A stretch of 64,000 nucleotides of DNA, taken from the NCBI GenBank assembly GCA_013400975.1, contig WBMZ01012797.1:1-64000 (forward strand), written 5' to 3'. This DNA comes from Atrichornis clamosus (Eukaryota; Chordata; Aves; Passeriformes; Menuridae). Both the position numbers and the translations under genes were made by a program. The stretch's first letter is position 1. Each line of letters begins with the position of its first letter. A model generated the notes under the pieces. That model made no database searches. It saw only the letters and a list, made by a program, of their open reading frames with translations, and was not told where the DNA came from. This document shows, one piece after another, positions 1-13,300 of the stretch.

Positions 1-3000
1 GTCTAGCAAAACCACAACATAGATTAGTAAGAAAAATGTGTTTGGCCTGACAAGGTGTAGGAGAGGAAGAGTTCAATTCTTCATATTCTTCCTCCATAGG
101 CTGAACCACATCTGAAGTTCCTACATTTAGGAAAGTGTGAAGACTTTCCAAGATTCCTTAAAATGCTAACAATTATGACATTCTTCCTGCTTCCAGTGAA
201 CTATCAAAACAAATCACCTGTATTTGATGAGAACAAGAAAGGCCAATGTACAATGTTTAGGGTTTGCCTCTCCCCTTGCAATTACAAATGTGTTAAGAGA
301 GCTGAGCCTTGATAGGCTTGATTTTAGACAGGAAAATATCTAACAAACACAAAATAACTTTATAACATTATTACTATTAAAAGTGCAAGGTACTTGGAAA
401 TCTGCTTACTCATATTTACTTGGATTTTCAATGGGACAGAAAAGTAAACACTGTCTTTTCTGTCAGTAGTCACTTGATGTTCAACATCACAAAAGACAGT
501 TTTTCCTGTAGGGTTTGAGACTTTCTCAGTGACCAGCATTGTTACTGTGTGTGTTAATTTTATGTAATATGAATAACAGGTAAAGATTCATAAAATGATG
601 AAAAATAAACCCAAACGCTCCTCAATCGTACAGTGTTAGAGAAAAACTAGGTTTCACTGTTTCAGAAAAATGTGTTCATTACCTAAAAAGAAAAAAATGT
701 ATTGCTTTTGTGAAATTAAAAAAAAAAAGATGCAGTGAGCATTTTGTAAAGTGATGGTGAAAATGCATTTAATTAAATGCAGTCTTATGAAAAAAATTGC
801 TTTTAAATTTGTCAGGATGGTAATTGAATCTTTTATGATACATTTCTTAAGATACAAATTTTAAGATGCATTTGTTTGTTTGTTTGTTTTTAATTGGGAG
901 TCCAATAGATATTTTGAAAAAGGATTTTGATATAGAAGCAGACTGGAACAAGTGATTTAAAATATATATTTTGTTCCAACTGAAAAAAAAAAGCTGCATA
1001 AATCTGATATCATGCCAGACTATAAATGCTGGCCTGATAGATAATTAGGAACTATTTCTTGCATTGTCACTGAAGGTAAACCATCTATATTTTACGCCAC
1101 AATGTTGTGACAACACTTATATTCTAGGGATTGATACCTTGGGGTTCCTGGCTCCATATGTTAAAATGTGGTTAGTGTCTAGCATTCTATTGCACAGTCT
1201 GCAGAGGACTTGATCCAGATTTATTCTAGAGTCTATGTGCTGTTCCCCAAAATATAATTGTTATTCTGTACAGTGGTTTACCTAATAAATGTGGAAATAG
1301 ACTGATGTTCACAAGAGTAGTATTTCTATAGCTTAAAAAGACATACATATTGCATCCCTTGAGCTGAAAGATTAGAGCAGATAGAGAGAAAGTCGTCAAG
1401 ATTATGATGTCTGTACTTCTGTAGCGAGTGGTTAACTGTCCCAGTACCATACAATATTTTAATTGTGTAAGGAACTCATTAAAGCATTCCAAAAGTCTTC
1501 TTTTTGTAAATGAAAATACATGCACTTCAGACAATCTGAGACCCAGGAGTGACTCAAGAAGCCAAGTTGTTTTACAGATGTAGAGCACACTTAGAGTAAA
1601 ATAAGTTCTATTAGATACTGCATTAGTATGGGGCTTTCAGTTAGCAAACTTATGATGATGATATCCACCTAAATTGTACTGTTTAATTGAAGTGAATTGT
1701 GTGGCAGACAAACTGATGACAGGTATGTAACTGCTTAGATTAGGTACACTGTTTGACTAAATATAGATACATGTGCCATGTTCTTCCTTTGAAAAATAGA
1801 AAGCTCATCTTTCATTTTCAATATGCTGTTTTGAATGTGTGCATTAAAGCTAAACAAATTGCTGGTAAAGTTTGGAGCTCAAAGCATTTTTGTATTCCTC
1901 TAATGAGCTCAGTAAAATACAAACCTCAGATAAGCAAGGAAGGAGAAAAATGTCTTCAGCAACTTTCTCAGTCATTTCAGGAGATTAGTTTCAGAGCATT
2001 CCTATTTTTTTTTCTCATGTGTATAAAAAAAATTCCCCCTTCCCTTTTTTGCATTCTTCCTGTACTACTTTTATACTGTCCTTTCAGGTCTCTCTAGTCA
2101 TGTAAAAGTGCTGAACATTATTCTAATCTTCCAGAGACTATAAAACAAGAGGACAGTAAGCTCCAGGTTGTCGTGGTCAGTGTAAGCAGTTTTACATGTC
2201 AGTTTGATGAGACTGAATGACGAGGCACTTCTTCTTGTTGGAGACCATATGGCTGTTGTTCTACTTGTAGATTAAACACTGCCTGAAATACTCCTGGGTG
2301 CTGAAACTCAATCGTCTCTGCTGCTAAACAGCTAAGGACGTCTCATGTTTTCAATCTGTGTAAACTAGAGGTCTCAAAATGATTTCAGGGTGAAGTTTGG
2401 GAGCTACAAGACCCTATAGACCATTTCCAATGCATTTAGCATGCAGCCATGCTCTTCTGAAGGCTAAAACATTTTACTAACATAGGTATAGGCTGCTTTT
2501 TACCAGCTGCACTCAGTGCCTGGGGACATAGCAAGGAACATATAAGTTACTACTGTAAAGGTAGTCTGTGGCCCACCTGAGGAAAGGAGGTTTTGATCGG
2601 AGAGTTCTTGTACTTTAGGATTTGAAAAAGTAGATTATGAGAAAACTGATCTCAAGAGACGGAGGTTAGAGAAGGCAAGTGAAAAAAAATAGTCTATATG
2701 TAGAGCTGAACTGTGTGAGTTGAGATGGGTTGACGGAAATTTTGCTTCAAGGACTGAGGTTCATATAAATATAGTGTGATTCAGAATTAAATCCGCTCAA
2801 GTTCTCTTGTATCACTATGGTATATGGAGCCTTCCAGGGCTTTGGTTTTGTTCATTCCCTCAGTATTTCTAGGTGGTAAGTGTGCTAGAGACTTTCAGGT
2901 AATTTTGCAAAGGGTGAAATTCAATTTGAGAGAGACTCCAAGTGGAGATGTCAGCATTTGTCCTCTTTTATAATCAGTGCAGACTCTATAATACTGATAC

Positions 3001-6000
3001 TGTTAAATGGCTATTCAGCCGTCAGCTGCTAGTGATGAAGTTTCAACCCCTGTTTTAGATACCTTCATGTCAGTGGACTGAAGTTCAGATAGATGTAAAG
3101 ACTATGAGAAACTACTGGATTTGGAATAAGAAACTGGTGGACGTAGCAGGGTGAGAAGTTCAAAGCAGTTGCAGATAGTGCCATGAGGTATGGCCAATTT
3201 CACCGATGGTCCCGGGGGATTATGAGTGATGGCAAAACTTCACAGATAATTAAGCAGAATACTAGGGACATTTTGGAGATGGGAATCTGATAATACCAGA
3301 ATTATCTATTAGCAGTAGAGCAAAAGGAGAATATGGCCTAGGAAGTCATGACAGACATACTAAAGTCGGGTTACCCTTGTACCAAAACTAAGACCAATGG
3401 CAAACAAGTAATTAGAGTTAGCTTCTGTATTTAGGAAAGCTAGGGATAAAGAATGGAAGGTGGGCTGGAGTGTAAAAAGGGCTAGTCAGGTATAACCAGG
3501 CTGCTTGTCTGACCCGTCTGATCACTGCAGTCTGTCCTATGACAGTCTGTTGAAGGAAGTTTCCCAATATGGTTTTGCAGATAAAGAATACGAAAGTTGG
3601 CTTACCAAAGTTTATAGCTGTAAGTTGGTCCTTCTCCTTTGAAAGTTCTTTATATTACATTTGGAAAATGTAATATTTTAAATGAAGATATTATGTTTTT
3701 TCAGCTTTTAATCCTTAAAATAGTGGAGTGCAGGAGTGCAAATCACCTCGGCTATTTCCTTCTCTTCTTAGAAGTTCTTAGGAGCTTCAGAACAGTAAAT
3801 TCAAATTTTATCTGTTTAAAGGAGTAGTTGGAGTACTAAACATTTTTTGAAGTTTTTTATCTCCAAAATTTATTTAAGGGCACATGAAAACAAACAAACA
3901 AAAAATCTGCATTTTAACTTCCTGACTGAAGCTTTTTCACTTTGCAATTCAAATTTTACTTTTTTGCTGTTATGATATTGTTACTTCACTTGTTCACTAG
4001 TTGCCTAACTATGAAAGACATGATTTTCTAATTTAAAAGTCAAATAAAAGGTGAGACTATTCCTGTATTTTTTGTTATTTATCATAAAGAAGTTAAAAAA
4101 GAACAAATCTAATCTTATCTCTTCAGATATCACCTTCACAAATGCTTACTTACTATGTTCAGATTCATTGTGCAAAGAAAGCTGTGACTGAAAACAAAGA
4201 TGGTGAAAACATCTCTTGATTTTATGGTTAGAGGGCTCAGAGGCCAAATGAAAGAGGTATCATATTTAATAATACCAGAAAATAAATATCTGTCCTAGTC
4301 AGACAGTCTGATCTAAGTTCTCACACTATTTTAGTGGGGTTTTTTTATACTGTGCTTATTACAGTGGCCTTGGTAGATCAATTCAGGGTAAGCAAGACAC
4401 TGAACTCTCTCTGGAGACTGTTTCAGTAGCCTGCACTTTCAGCCACTTAAATCAGTCAACACAAAACAGAAGGAACACAGATATATTTTAATGTACTAGG
4501 TGCTCACTGCATACATGGGTTTTGGAATGTACAATCTAGTTCCGGCAGGAGGTGCCTTCCAAATATGGATGAAATCCTTCTGAACACTAAAGCTAGAGTG
4601 ATGGGGGCACCTCCATTAGCAGAGGGTTGCCTGAGTTCCTCCCTGTCCCCCCTCTACAAGCGACTGTGTGTTTTGCATTAAATTAACGTCCTGACCCGAT
4701 GTGCTACTGGATGAGAAAGAAAATCCTTTCTGACTAAAAATGCATGTTCATCTTCAGAAGCAACAAACATCTTCCTTAAAGTGGCTCTTGGCTGCACATT
4801 AAATAAATGCTACCACTTCCAGAAGTGACTACTAAGGCCACCCTGGGACAGATTGCAGCAGTGTTTCCATGAGCCCCTGGTAGGTTGTTAGACATCTCTG
4901 AGCAGAAGACCTTAGAAGAAGGGTAGTGACAACTACAGAAAACTCCAAATCTCTTATAAATCCACAGTACAAAGCTGTGCTCTACAGAATTATATTTGTC
5001 TCAACTTTCTTTCTCTGTTTTTTCCCCTCATGGATCTTGAGAATCTATATTTTTTTCATTTGTTGGGAAATTTCCCAATTTCACAGGTAAGTAAGGATTT
5101 ATTTTTTCTCTTAATTTGTTCAATAAAGCTGGAAAAATAAATCCCTGCTTTAGAATCAATCTAACCTTTTTCTCATTTTCTATGTCAGTTAGGTTATTTT
5201 AAAATCTGAAGTTTTCTCTGGCTACATGACTTACGGTGAAAGTACTGGAATCCAACAGACCATTCCTTCTCTCAGGAGACACCTACTTGACATCCCTTTT
5301 GTTGCTAATGGTAGAATTTAAATGTCTGACTACTTTCTGCATGTAGCTTTGCTGACTGCACTTTGAAACACTTTTCTAAAGAGAAAGTACTTGCAAAAAT
5401 GTGTCCCTGTTCCCTCCCCATACACACATTCCTTGAAATATGCATAGTGCTGGGACAGACTTACAAATATCTAGTATTGATGGGGGAAAATAACTCAAAA
5501 ATAAAAAAATATGTTTCTAGATAATAAACAGCTACATAATAATTTAGAAATGGATTTTGGATAGGGATTGGGTTTTTTCTATTATGATAAAAGGAGCTGA
5601 CATCTTGCATTCCAATCACACAAGTCTAATATTTGCAGATTACGCCTGCTTTAGCTCTAAAGATGTCTCTGTGTTTTTGAGGACTGAGGGCTTTGGGTAA
5701 AAAAGCCTGAGGTTGGCAGAAAAGTCAGTCTGAAGCACTTTGGATTTTTTCCCAGATCTGCTGTATCTTTTTCATGCTTTACAGTGACATCAGCATTTTA
5801 TACCTCAATATTTATTCTGGGGAGGAAATAATTCTCAAAGCAAAATAAACAATGATATCATTAAACTGGCAGCTTTGCCGAGGAAGACAAATAAGAATTC
5901 CCTATGTATAGTACATATAGCATGGGCTGAAAGAAATATCTATTTGTCAAAAGACATTTCCTTTTTCTCTTTTATTGCAAGGGAGAGGTGTGGGGGAGGA

Positions 6001-7779
6001 TCTTGTGAGAAATTTAATCATTATTTTTAAAAATGCAAGGTTTCACACAGTGCTTACTGAGTTCTGATAAGAAGTTCCTGAATATGTTGCAAGCTGGCAA
6101 AATGTAAAGCAGTGAACTCTCATCCTGTTCAGAGGCTGTTATTTTCTGGTAATGCATACATCAGATCTCCTGCTGGCATTCAATAACCTAACCACCAAAA
6201 AAAGAAAGAAAAAGAGATAAAACTAATGAGTGTAACAGACTTCGGTGTCTTTATATATGACTTATGCAACATCATAGAAATATTGACAACATAGTAGCTG
6301 GAATAGAATTTGATTCAGTTGACCCTGACAAGTTTTGCCAGGGAGAGCCATGAGCTGCCTAAGCTGGTGTGACCAGAGTTCTCCATGGAGCTCCCAGAAT
6401 CAGAATACATTAGTCAGGAGTCCTGCATATTCCTCAAGGACTACAGTACTGCTGCAGTGTAGTGATGAATTGTTTGATATCCTAAGATAGGACAAAACCA
6501 AGTTCCTGATGAGCTCTACATCTGTATGTTACTGTACCTGTACTGCAGATGCCTCTTTTTGGTGTTAGTCTATATTTCTAAGTGCTTGAATGAATCATGG
6601 TTTGAAGTTTCAGTTTCTCATCTTATTTTATCAGCTACTTATTAAATTTTTAGTCCTAATTTATTTAACTTGCTGGTAAAGACATTTTTCTCTTCAATTT
6701 TGTGTGGGTGTAAATTTTTCACTTCTGCTTTTATTTTGAAAAACATATATAACAGTGTTTTTATCCAGCCCTGAAAGTGTTAACATGGTAACTATGGAAG
6801 GGAAGTCCTGTTTCAGTTATTTTAATAGTAACTTTATAGATAGATCAAGGCAGATATTTTGCTCCTATACAGAAGAAAACTATGAATATATAGGAAAAAA
6901 AAAGTACTAAGATAAAATTATTTTTATGATTTATAAACCCACTTACTGTTCCAGTTCTTATACCAACATATAAGTTTCTCTCTATCTCTTCCTTTCATTT
7001 CAGATATATATTACTAAAGAAGTTAAATAGTTGCTGAACTGGAAGGTAGCAAATTTAGATTGCACAAGGAGATATGAGAAAAAATAGCATGTCTTCAGAT
7101 AAACGACTGCTTTGAAGTCGACATATGTTCACAGAAATATTTTCACATTCTTCCATATCCTTACAAAGTCTTCATCCCAGATAAACTGTGTAGTCTCATA
7201 GACTGGTTAAGTGAAATCATGCCACAGAATGTTACCAATACCTTTTTTATGATTAGTCTACCCTATATCTGAGACAGCCATATTTCTTTGACTGTAGAGG
7301 AAATGCTTCAGTTCAGTGACTCAAATTTAAAGGCAAGGATCCAATTGTTATCACTTAACATAAGCACACAACTAAAATCCGTTGGAGGTTATGCTGCCTC
7401 CATGAATACAGTAAATTGTGCTGCAATATGCAGCTCACTTTAATGTCTTATATTTCTTTTTAAATGATTTTGATCATCTCTAAACAAACTTATTTTTCAC
7501 TGTGTCTCCTGATAACACTGTCTTGAAACTCAGGTTTTCCTTATACCTGTGTCTGGACTGTGATATTCCAGGCTATTGAAACAACTGTTCTATATTTAAA
7601 TTCCATCACTTGTCTGATGTCCTTCAGCAAGGATTTAAAATAAGGTATAGAAAATACATTTGACCTTTTTTTAATAGGGGAAGGAGACATTGATAATCAT
7701 TAAACTAGAGATCCAGGAAGGAGTCCAGAGTAAAACCTAAGGAACAGTACTCCCAAAATACATGAATTTTCTGTACTGG
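1..7779. other. AT-rich unique DNA, no gene seen
   Basis: No frame here shows a recognisable domain, and the longest open frames (114-120 codons near 1.2-2.1 kb) are rich in Phe, Leu and Ile, as expected from AT-rich noncoding DNA. I see no LTR ends, no CR1 tail and no RNA gene. The only low-complexity feature of note is a short TTTG run near 871. The stretch from about 4.5 to 4.9 kb is slightly less AT-rich but is not recognised. Confidence 0.6.
871..892. repeat. (TTTG)n microsatellite
   Basis: Four to five consecutive TTTG units followed by a short T run. It is a simple sequence repeat with no sign of a surrounding element. Confidence 0.85.
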
Positions 7780-7920
7780 AATGAGAGCAGCCAGCAAGGG
7801 ACAACCAAAGGAAGTTGTGCCTGACCAACCAGGTTGTTTCCCGTGATGGCTATGTGGTCAGAGGGAGGACAATCTTTTGAAGGGTCTTTAATAAAGGTAT
7901 TTATTCGGGATTAGAGATTC
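7780..7920 (+). mobile_element. Possible CR1 LINE scrap (reverse transcriptase region)
   Basis: The stretch near 7815-7862 reads TGCCTGACCAACCAGGTTG followed by a GATGGC block. It aligns by eye with the same part of the better preserved CR1 at about 15.58 kb (TGCCTGACCAATCTGGTGG, then GATGGCATG). In CR1 this lies in the N-terminal half of the reverse transcriptase domain. The flanks decay quickly into unrelated sequence, so only about 100-140 bp is supported. It could be a chance match, but a run of this length with the right order is suggestive. Confidence 0.45.
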
Positions 7921-10900
7921 TTGGAATTATATTAATAAATTAAAAAGACAATTATTTGGAGGTTTGGTGATATTCATCTGGTTTGGCAGTCTAGTTATTC
8001 ATTTTGGTAAAATATTTTCTTCAGTATGTTCAGACAACCGAAGACAAATCCGAAACTCTTTTGCAGGTATCACTGCAAAGTTATCTAGACCACAAAATTA
8101 TCATGACAACACAGAAATAATCATTAAACTTAGACAGACATAGAGAGATGTACCTTAGCAGACAGTGCTGAAATTAATACATAAACCAGAAGTAACATGG
8201 AGTATGAAAGAAAGGAAAGAAGGAAGAAGAAAATGAAGACAGAACATGGTTGCTTATTATTTCCATTTAATGATTTTGAATGCAAATACTCTACAGTTCA
8301 ATTCTAAAAAGGTCCAGCTTTTTCTTGCATTTTCCAAAATTTTAAAATTATATATATAATTTAAACACATTTTACCCTTAATTTACCAGAACTGTTTAAC
8401 ATAATTTTACAAAATGGCTTATTATTGTGTGCATTCTTTATAACTGAAAATAAATAGTCCAGGCTTATGAGGGGAAAAAAAGGGAAAAAAACCCATCCAA
8501 AGCATTCGCTTATTAAATATCCATATCCATGTTGTGTTTTGAAACTCTTTCAAGTGTCTGCCCCAGTTGTGTTATTTACAGAGACTCATCTTGATTCACA
8601 AAGAAGTTCTGATGCACAAAAGCTAGATTCTTTTGATTTGCATGAAATGTACCATTAGTCCTTGATGGAATAGTCTGAAAAAATGAACAATTCACAGAAA
8701 AATAAAATCTTTCACTGAGTGCAAAACAAGCATGTGGACTATAGTCAACTGTCTGTGTGTTATAGCTGCCAGCTATGCTTCCAGGTAACAGTTGCTGGTC
8801 CCTATATATGGAAGCCAGAACAAGACAGAAGTAGGTTGGCTCAAAGCTGAAGGCAGACCTCTGTCCTCTCCATTCAGTGACTGTTTAATCTTTTTGCTTC
8901 ACAGAGATCCTGTGTAGAGTTCAAACTGGAGTCAGAAAAAGCAATGCTGCAGAAGGGTCCCAACTCTTTGATGCTGACAGGGGCCTTTCCCACTCTAACG
9001 CAACCTTGGAAACCTAAATTTGACTCCTACATCCAGAATCCCCTTTTTACCATCCTCAGAGTTGTCACAGAAGTAGGAATTTCCATAAAGTAATTGTCTA
9101 TTTTTATCCTCATACAAAAGGCAGTTTAAGATAACCAGAATGAGTTCAACTGGGGTATTCTCCAGGAACCAACAATTACCCCAAGAGTGGCATTTTCATA
9201 TGGGTGTTGACCAGCTCAAAATAAGGAACGGGTTCAGGAAACAACTAGGAATATTGTTTTATCTTCTTGCATGAGTGACATTATGTGGCTGATAATGGTA
9301 AAAACAGTAATGCAGTATTTTCATCTGGATATCTTTTCCTATGGTGTTCAAAGCCCTGCAAGTGTGGAAGTACATGTGCTGGAAAACCTACCTTCTGATA
9401 GATTTGAATCACATGCATGATAAGGTCATTTAGTGCTTTATTTTCTGATTGCCTCTATCCCCTTGCATGACTGAGAAAATAACACTGAACAGCCAGGATA
9501 CCTTGGTATTACATACCACCTTGCTTATACGGAAAAAAACATTAGTGCATTAAAAAACAGCTGAGGGAAAGCATCACTTGATAGTTACCTGATGGAAATA
9601 CATTCTTGTTTATTTTGTATTTTCCAGTGCTGTCCTAATTGATTTAACATAAACAACAGGTTTATTTTCCATACACAGTCAGATACATGTATTTCTTTAA
9701 ATACTGATGTATGGACCATTTATGGGTAAGGTAAGCATAAAATCAACTACTCCTAGGTGGTTTTCTGAGTTTCTCTAGCTAAAAAGATATATCCTGAGGG
9801 TGTGTCTTTACAGTACTCCAGAAGCAGATAAACTGATCATGAAACTCAATTTTCGTTAAGCATTTTGTGTAATATAAATGTTCAGCTGCAGTCACTTTAG
9901 TCACAATGATTCTTGATTAAAAACTTCTGTCAATCATAAAGCTAAAATCTATAAGAAAGTCTCAGGATAAATATTCTTCATTCTTTGCTTTTTTTACTCA
10001 ACAGAAATAAAACTCGAGTTTCTTTCTTATTGTATTGTTCATTGCTAGAATTTCTCTCTTTTGTGTGATTGGGAAAATTTATGAAGGCTAAATTCAACCA
10101 GACTCTATTGGCTCCTGTTCTGTAAGATTCTACTCTATAATAGTACATTCCAAGACATCAGATACATATTTGCTTTTATTAAGGGTGGCTGAAAAGATGA
10201 GGTTTTAAACAATCTATCACTTATTTGAATAAATTATATTGGTTTAATATCCAGAGCTACATGTAATTTTGTTCTGGGAAATTAAACCTCTGTGTTTGAA
10301 GCTTGAGTTCTAATTGTAATTCTTCTCTGTGGGTTGGGATTTGGACTAAAATGACATTTTATACTGATACTACAAACTCTCAGCTAGTAGTGATGAGGTA
10401 AAGAAAAGTGTGATCCTCCTGAGAGGAAATTTGCTTCACAAATCATAGGGGAACTTAGGACTTGCAGTGTGTTGACAAGCTCAAGGCAGAATTTCAGCTG
10501 GAGCTTGGGCACCAAGGTAACAGATTTATCTGTTGGGAAGTGGGACTGAAAGGTCCAGGTTCCTTTGGCTGAATTTCTTTATTTGTTTACTTTGTCTGAT
10601 GGTAAGAAATGTTCACTGCTATTTATGCTGCTAAGCAGATGTTGAAATAATCAGGACAACTAGTGCTGTCAGGAGAGGCTGTTGCTGAAAGTTCCTAGTA
10701 GTAAAATAACCATGAATCTGAAGTGTTAACCAGAAAAAATGTAAGTTACATAAATTACTGTACAGTGCTTAGACAACTGAAATCATAGAACCAAAATCCT
10801 GATGTATTTTGCCAAAGAAGAGGAACCAGCTAATATGGAGGGAAAAAAATTCCAATAGCTGAAAGCTACAGGAAGGACATGGAACAAATCTGCTTAAACT

Positions 10901-11216
10901 ACCAGAGGTCAGTCTGATACATTAACAAGCTATGTGAGAGCGATCTTTGACAGGTGGCTGACAGATGAGTTCACCACAGAAGAATTTTGCCAGGTATTTG
11001 CTTTACCCTTTGCCGTGCCATCTTTTTAGCAGAATTGTATCTTATACATCAAGATGGACATTGAGGAAACTGGTACTTAAAGACTAAGCAGATGACAAAT
11101 AAGAGTGTACAAATGGTGAGTTCACTGTCTACAAGCAGTTATCTGTGCTGTGGAAGAGCAAGGCACAGTTTTATTTGCAAACCCACCAGGAAGGCTCCTA
11201 TGGCTTTTTCCTTATA
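7921..11216. other. AT-rich unique DNA, no gene seen
   Basis: No coding region, LTR or CR1 tail was recognised. A purine-rich patch of GAAAG/GGAAG units lies near 8205-8240, and a short TA-rich run near 8350. Open frames are short and show no domain. The stretch from 10.9 to 11.2 kb, just before the poly-T tandem repeat, is also unassigned. Confidence 0.55.
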
Positions 11217-11338
11217 GGCAAAGTGTCTCGCCCCCTTTTTTTTTTTTTTTTTCAAGTCAAAGTGTCTCGCCCCACTTTTTTTTATTTATTTCAAGGCAAA
11301 GTGTCTCGCCCCCCTTTTTTTTTTTTTTTTTTATTTCA
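11217..11338. repeat. Three-copy tandem repeat with poly-T tracts
   Basis: Three consecutive units start at 11217, 11256 and 11295. Each opens with G(G/T)CAAAGTGTCTCGCCCC and continues into a T tract: 17 T in the first, T broken by A in the second, about 18 T in the third. The first two units close with TTCAA and the third with ATTTCA. Unit length is about 39-44 bp. The array keeps two frames open and gives Phe-rich translations, which I regard as an artefact of poly-T. The core is CpG-containing and unlike the AT-rich flanks. I do not recognise the unit. Confidence 0.85.
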
Positions 11339-11583
11339 CAGGGAGAATAGGATGAAAGCTCCCTCCTCTTATCCTCCCATTTGATGTCAGAAGCCAGAGC
11401 CTGTTAAATTGGCATTGAATAGGCACTTAATATAGAAGACTATATTAAAAAAAATATAGTGATGATCAGCTCTGGAATATCTAAAAATAAAGCATTCAGC
11501 TCCATCAGTAAAAATAAGTGCTGACTTTGGCATCTAAATCTGAGAGCATCAGCACTTAAATGGCCTTTTCCAACAGGAGTAAA

Positions 11584-11910
11584 TTCATAGAATCATAGAA
11601 AGGTTTGTGTTGGAAGGGACTGTAAAAATCATCTAGTTCCAATTCCCCTCTATGGGCAGGGAACCTTCCACAAGACCAGCTCAATCAAAACCCCATCCAG
11701 CCTGGCCTTGAACACTTAAATGGATGGGACATCCACAACTTGTCTGAGCAACCTGTTCCAGTGCCTCACCAAACCCACAGTAAATATTTGCTTCCTAATA
11801 TATAAATTAAACCAACTCTTTCAGTTTAAAGCCATGCCTCCTTGTCCTATCACTATACACCCTTGCAAAAAGTCCCTTTCTAGCTTTCTTGTAGGCCCCC
11901 TTTAGGCACT
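11584..11910 (-). mobile_element. CR1 LINE 3' end, minus strand
   Basis: The plus strand opens with TTCATAGAATCATAGAAAGG, the reverse complement of the tail that closes bird CR1 elements. It continues through the usual CR1 3' blocks (TTGGAAGGGACTG, then CCTGGCCTTGAACACTT, then CAACCTGTTCCAGTGCCTCA). About 325 bp is present, corresponding to the C-terminal end of the CR1 ORF2 region and 3' UTR. This is the usual 5'-truncated form and cannot code for an active element. Confidence 0.93.
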
Positions 11911-12251
11911 TAGTAGTAGGAAAATGAAGGGAAGATGGTGTTCCCCAAAGGAGACAGACTGTAGGAAACACCATCCAAGAGCAGAAAGTCTGAAGCTCCA
12001 CCCACCCTGGAGACCTTCACAACACAACAATTATATCAACAACTTACAGTGTTCATTGAAACTCAAAAAGCTGAAAAGGCCTCTTTTTTATATATATATA
12101 TATATAATGCCTATCTTCCATCTATACACTAGAATGCTCACTCCAAGAGTGCAGTATTTAGCTTAAAAAGTATACCCACAAACTGCTAGAAAAGAGGAAA
12201 AAAAAATTTCTACCACTCTTATACCATGCCCCTTTTCTCAGCACAGCTCAT
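11911..12251. other. Spacer between CR1 and ERV remnant
   Basis: Unassigned sequence containing a (TA)n run at about 12089-12107. No gene or element end was seen, though part of it may be an unrecognised relic of the neighbouring retroelements. Confidence 0.4.
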
Positions 12252-12420
12252 TGTCACGGTTTAGGACTGGCATTCCCCAATTTTAGTGTTCCCACTGAAG
12301 CACTCCAAACCACATGCTGCTCACTCACTCACCCCTTCCCTGCCCCACTGCACTGGGCTGGACAGGAAAATTGAAGGCAGAAAATGTAAAGATCATGGGT
12401 TGAGATGAAAACACTTTAAT
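12252..12420 (-). mobile_element. ERVL-type LTR 3' portion, minus strand
   Basis: On the plus strand this begins TGTCACGGTTTAGGACTGG. Read on the minus strand it therefore ends CCGTGACA, a normal CA-ended LTR terminus. The minus-strand text also carries the block TCTCAACCCATGA, which matches in style the U5 region of the other LTRs in this window (for example ATCTCAA near 55.83 kb). Only about 170 bp is present, so U3 and most of R are missing. It joins the pol remnant directly on its upstream side and shares its orientation, which supports one internally deleted provirus. Confidence 0.65.
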
Positions 12421-13300
12421 TTTGGCAGCTTGATCTTCCCACCCTTTGTTGTGATGCTCTTCAGCAGCCCGACTCTTGGGAACATGCGCATCTACATGAC
12501 ACACTTTTACAGCCAACTTCTCTACCCAGGCAGCGATGTCTTGACACAATTCAACAGCCCAGAGGGGTTTACCTCTGTGCTGCAATTAGCCTTTTTCCAT
12601 TGTTCCAGCCACAGTCACAGAGCATTTGCTACCATCCACAAGGCAGTATAGAGCACTGGCCATTTCTCTTGTTCAGTTATATCTAAAGCCAACTGGATGG
12701 CTTTCAGCTCTGTGACCTGACTGGATCCACCTTGTCTTTCCATAACTTCTGTGACTCGCTACATAGGACTCCATATGGCAGCTTTCCAGTTTTGATGTAG
12801 CCCTGCAATATAGTCGGAATTGGCATATCAGTTTATGTTTTCTGGTAGCTGATTATATGGTGAAGCCTCCGCAGCACCTCCTCCTTCTTTTCTGGTGATA
12901 GTCGAAAAATTTTGCCTTCAGGCCAGTTTGTAATATCTTCTAAGATCTCTGGGCAATCAGAGTTTACTATTTGAGCTCAAAGTGTGATCAAACAAAACTC
13001 ACTTTCTCCACGTAGCATCAGTGGCATGATGCATGGAAGGGACTTTCCCTTTGGACATCCATCCCAGCACTGGTAGTCAGTGTGCCAAGAGAAGCTGTGC
13101 TACTCTCTTGTTTAATTTTTTCAAAAGCTTTCTATTGTTTAGGACACTGCTTAAAAGCATTCATCTTCTGGGTCATTTGATGGAGAGAGCGTACAATCTG
13201 ACTGTAGTCTGGAATATGCATTCTTCAAAAACTCACAGCACCTAGGAAAGCCTGTGTTTCCTTCTTGCTGCTTGGTGGGAACATAGCTGCTGTTTTGTTG
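12421..13300 (-). pseudogene. ERVL-type pol remnant (RT thumb to RNase H / integrase junction)
   Basis: The minus strand carries broken pol sequence. Reading from 13300 downward, a region resembling the reverse transcriptase thumb (around 13240-13130) is followed by an RNase H-like region. A conserved HVDAHVPKS peptide lies at about 12480-12500, in the stretch that joins RNase H to integrase in ERVL-type pol. Stops and frameshifts interrupt the frame, so it is a dead copy. Gag, protease, most of RT, the integrase core and any env are not seen. The frame runs without a stop from the pol block into the LTR piece at about 12420, which marks a deletion junction. Assignment to ERVL rests on recalled family resemblance. 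Confidence 0.75.

Noticed and set aside
1226..2097. Open frames of 114-120 codons near the window start
   Set aside because: Hydrophobic-biased composition typical of AT-rich DNA, with no domain and no family resemblance.
11145..11384. Phe-rich small protein (79 codons) with three internal repeats
   Set aside because: The translation simply reads poly-T tandem units, and no gene structure surrounds it.
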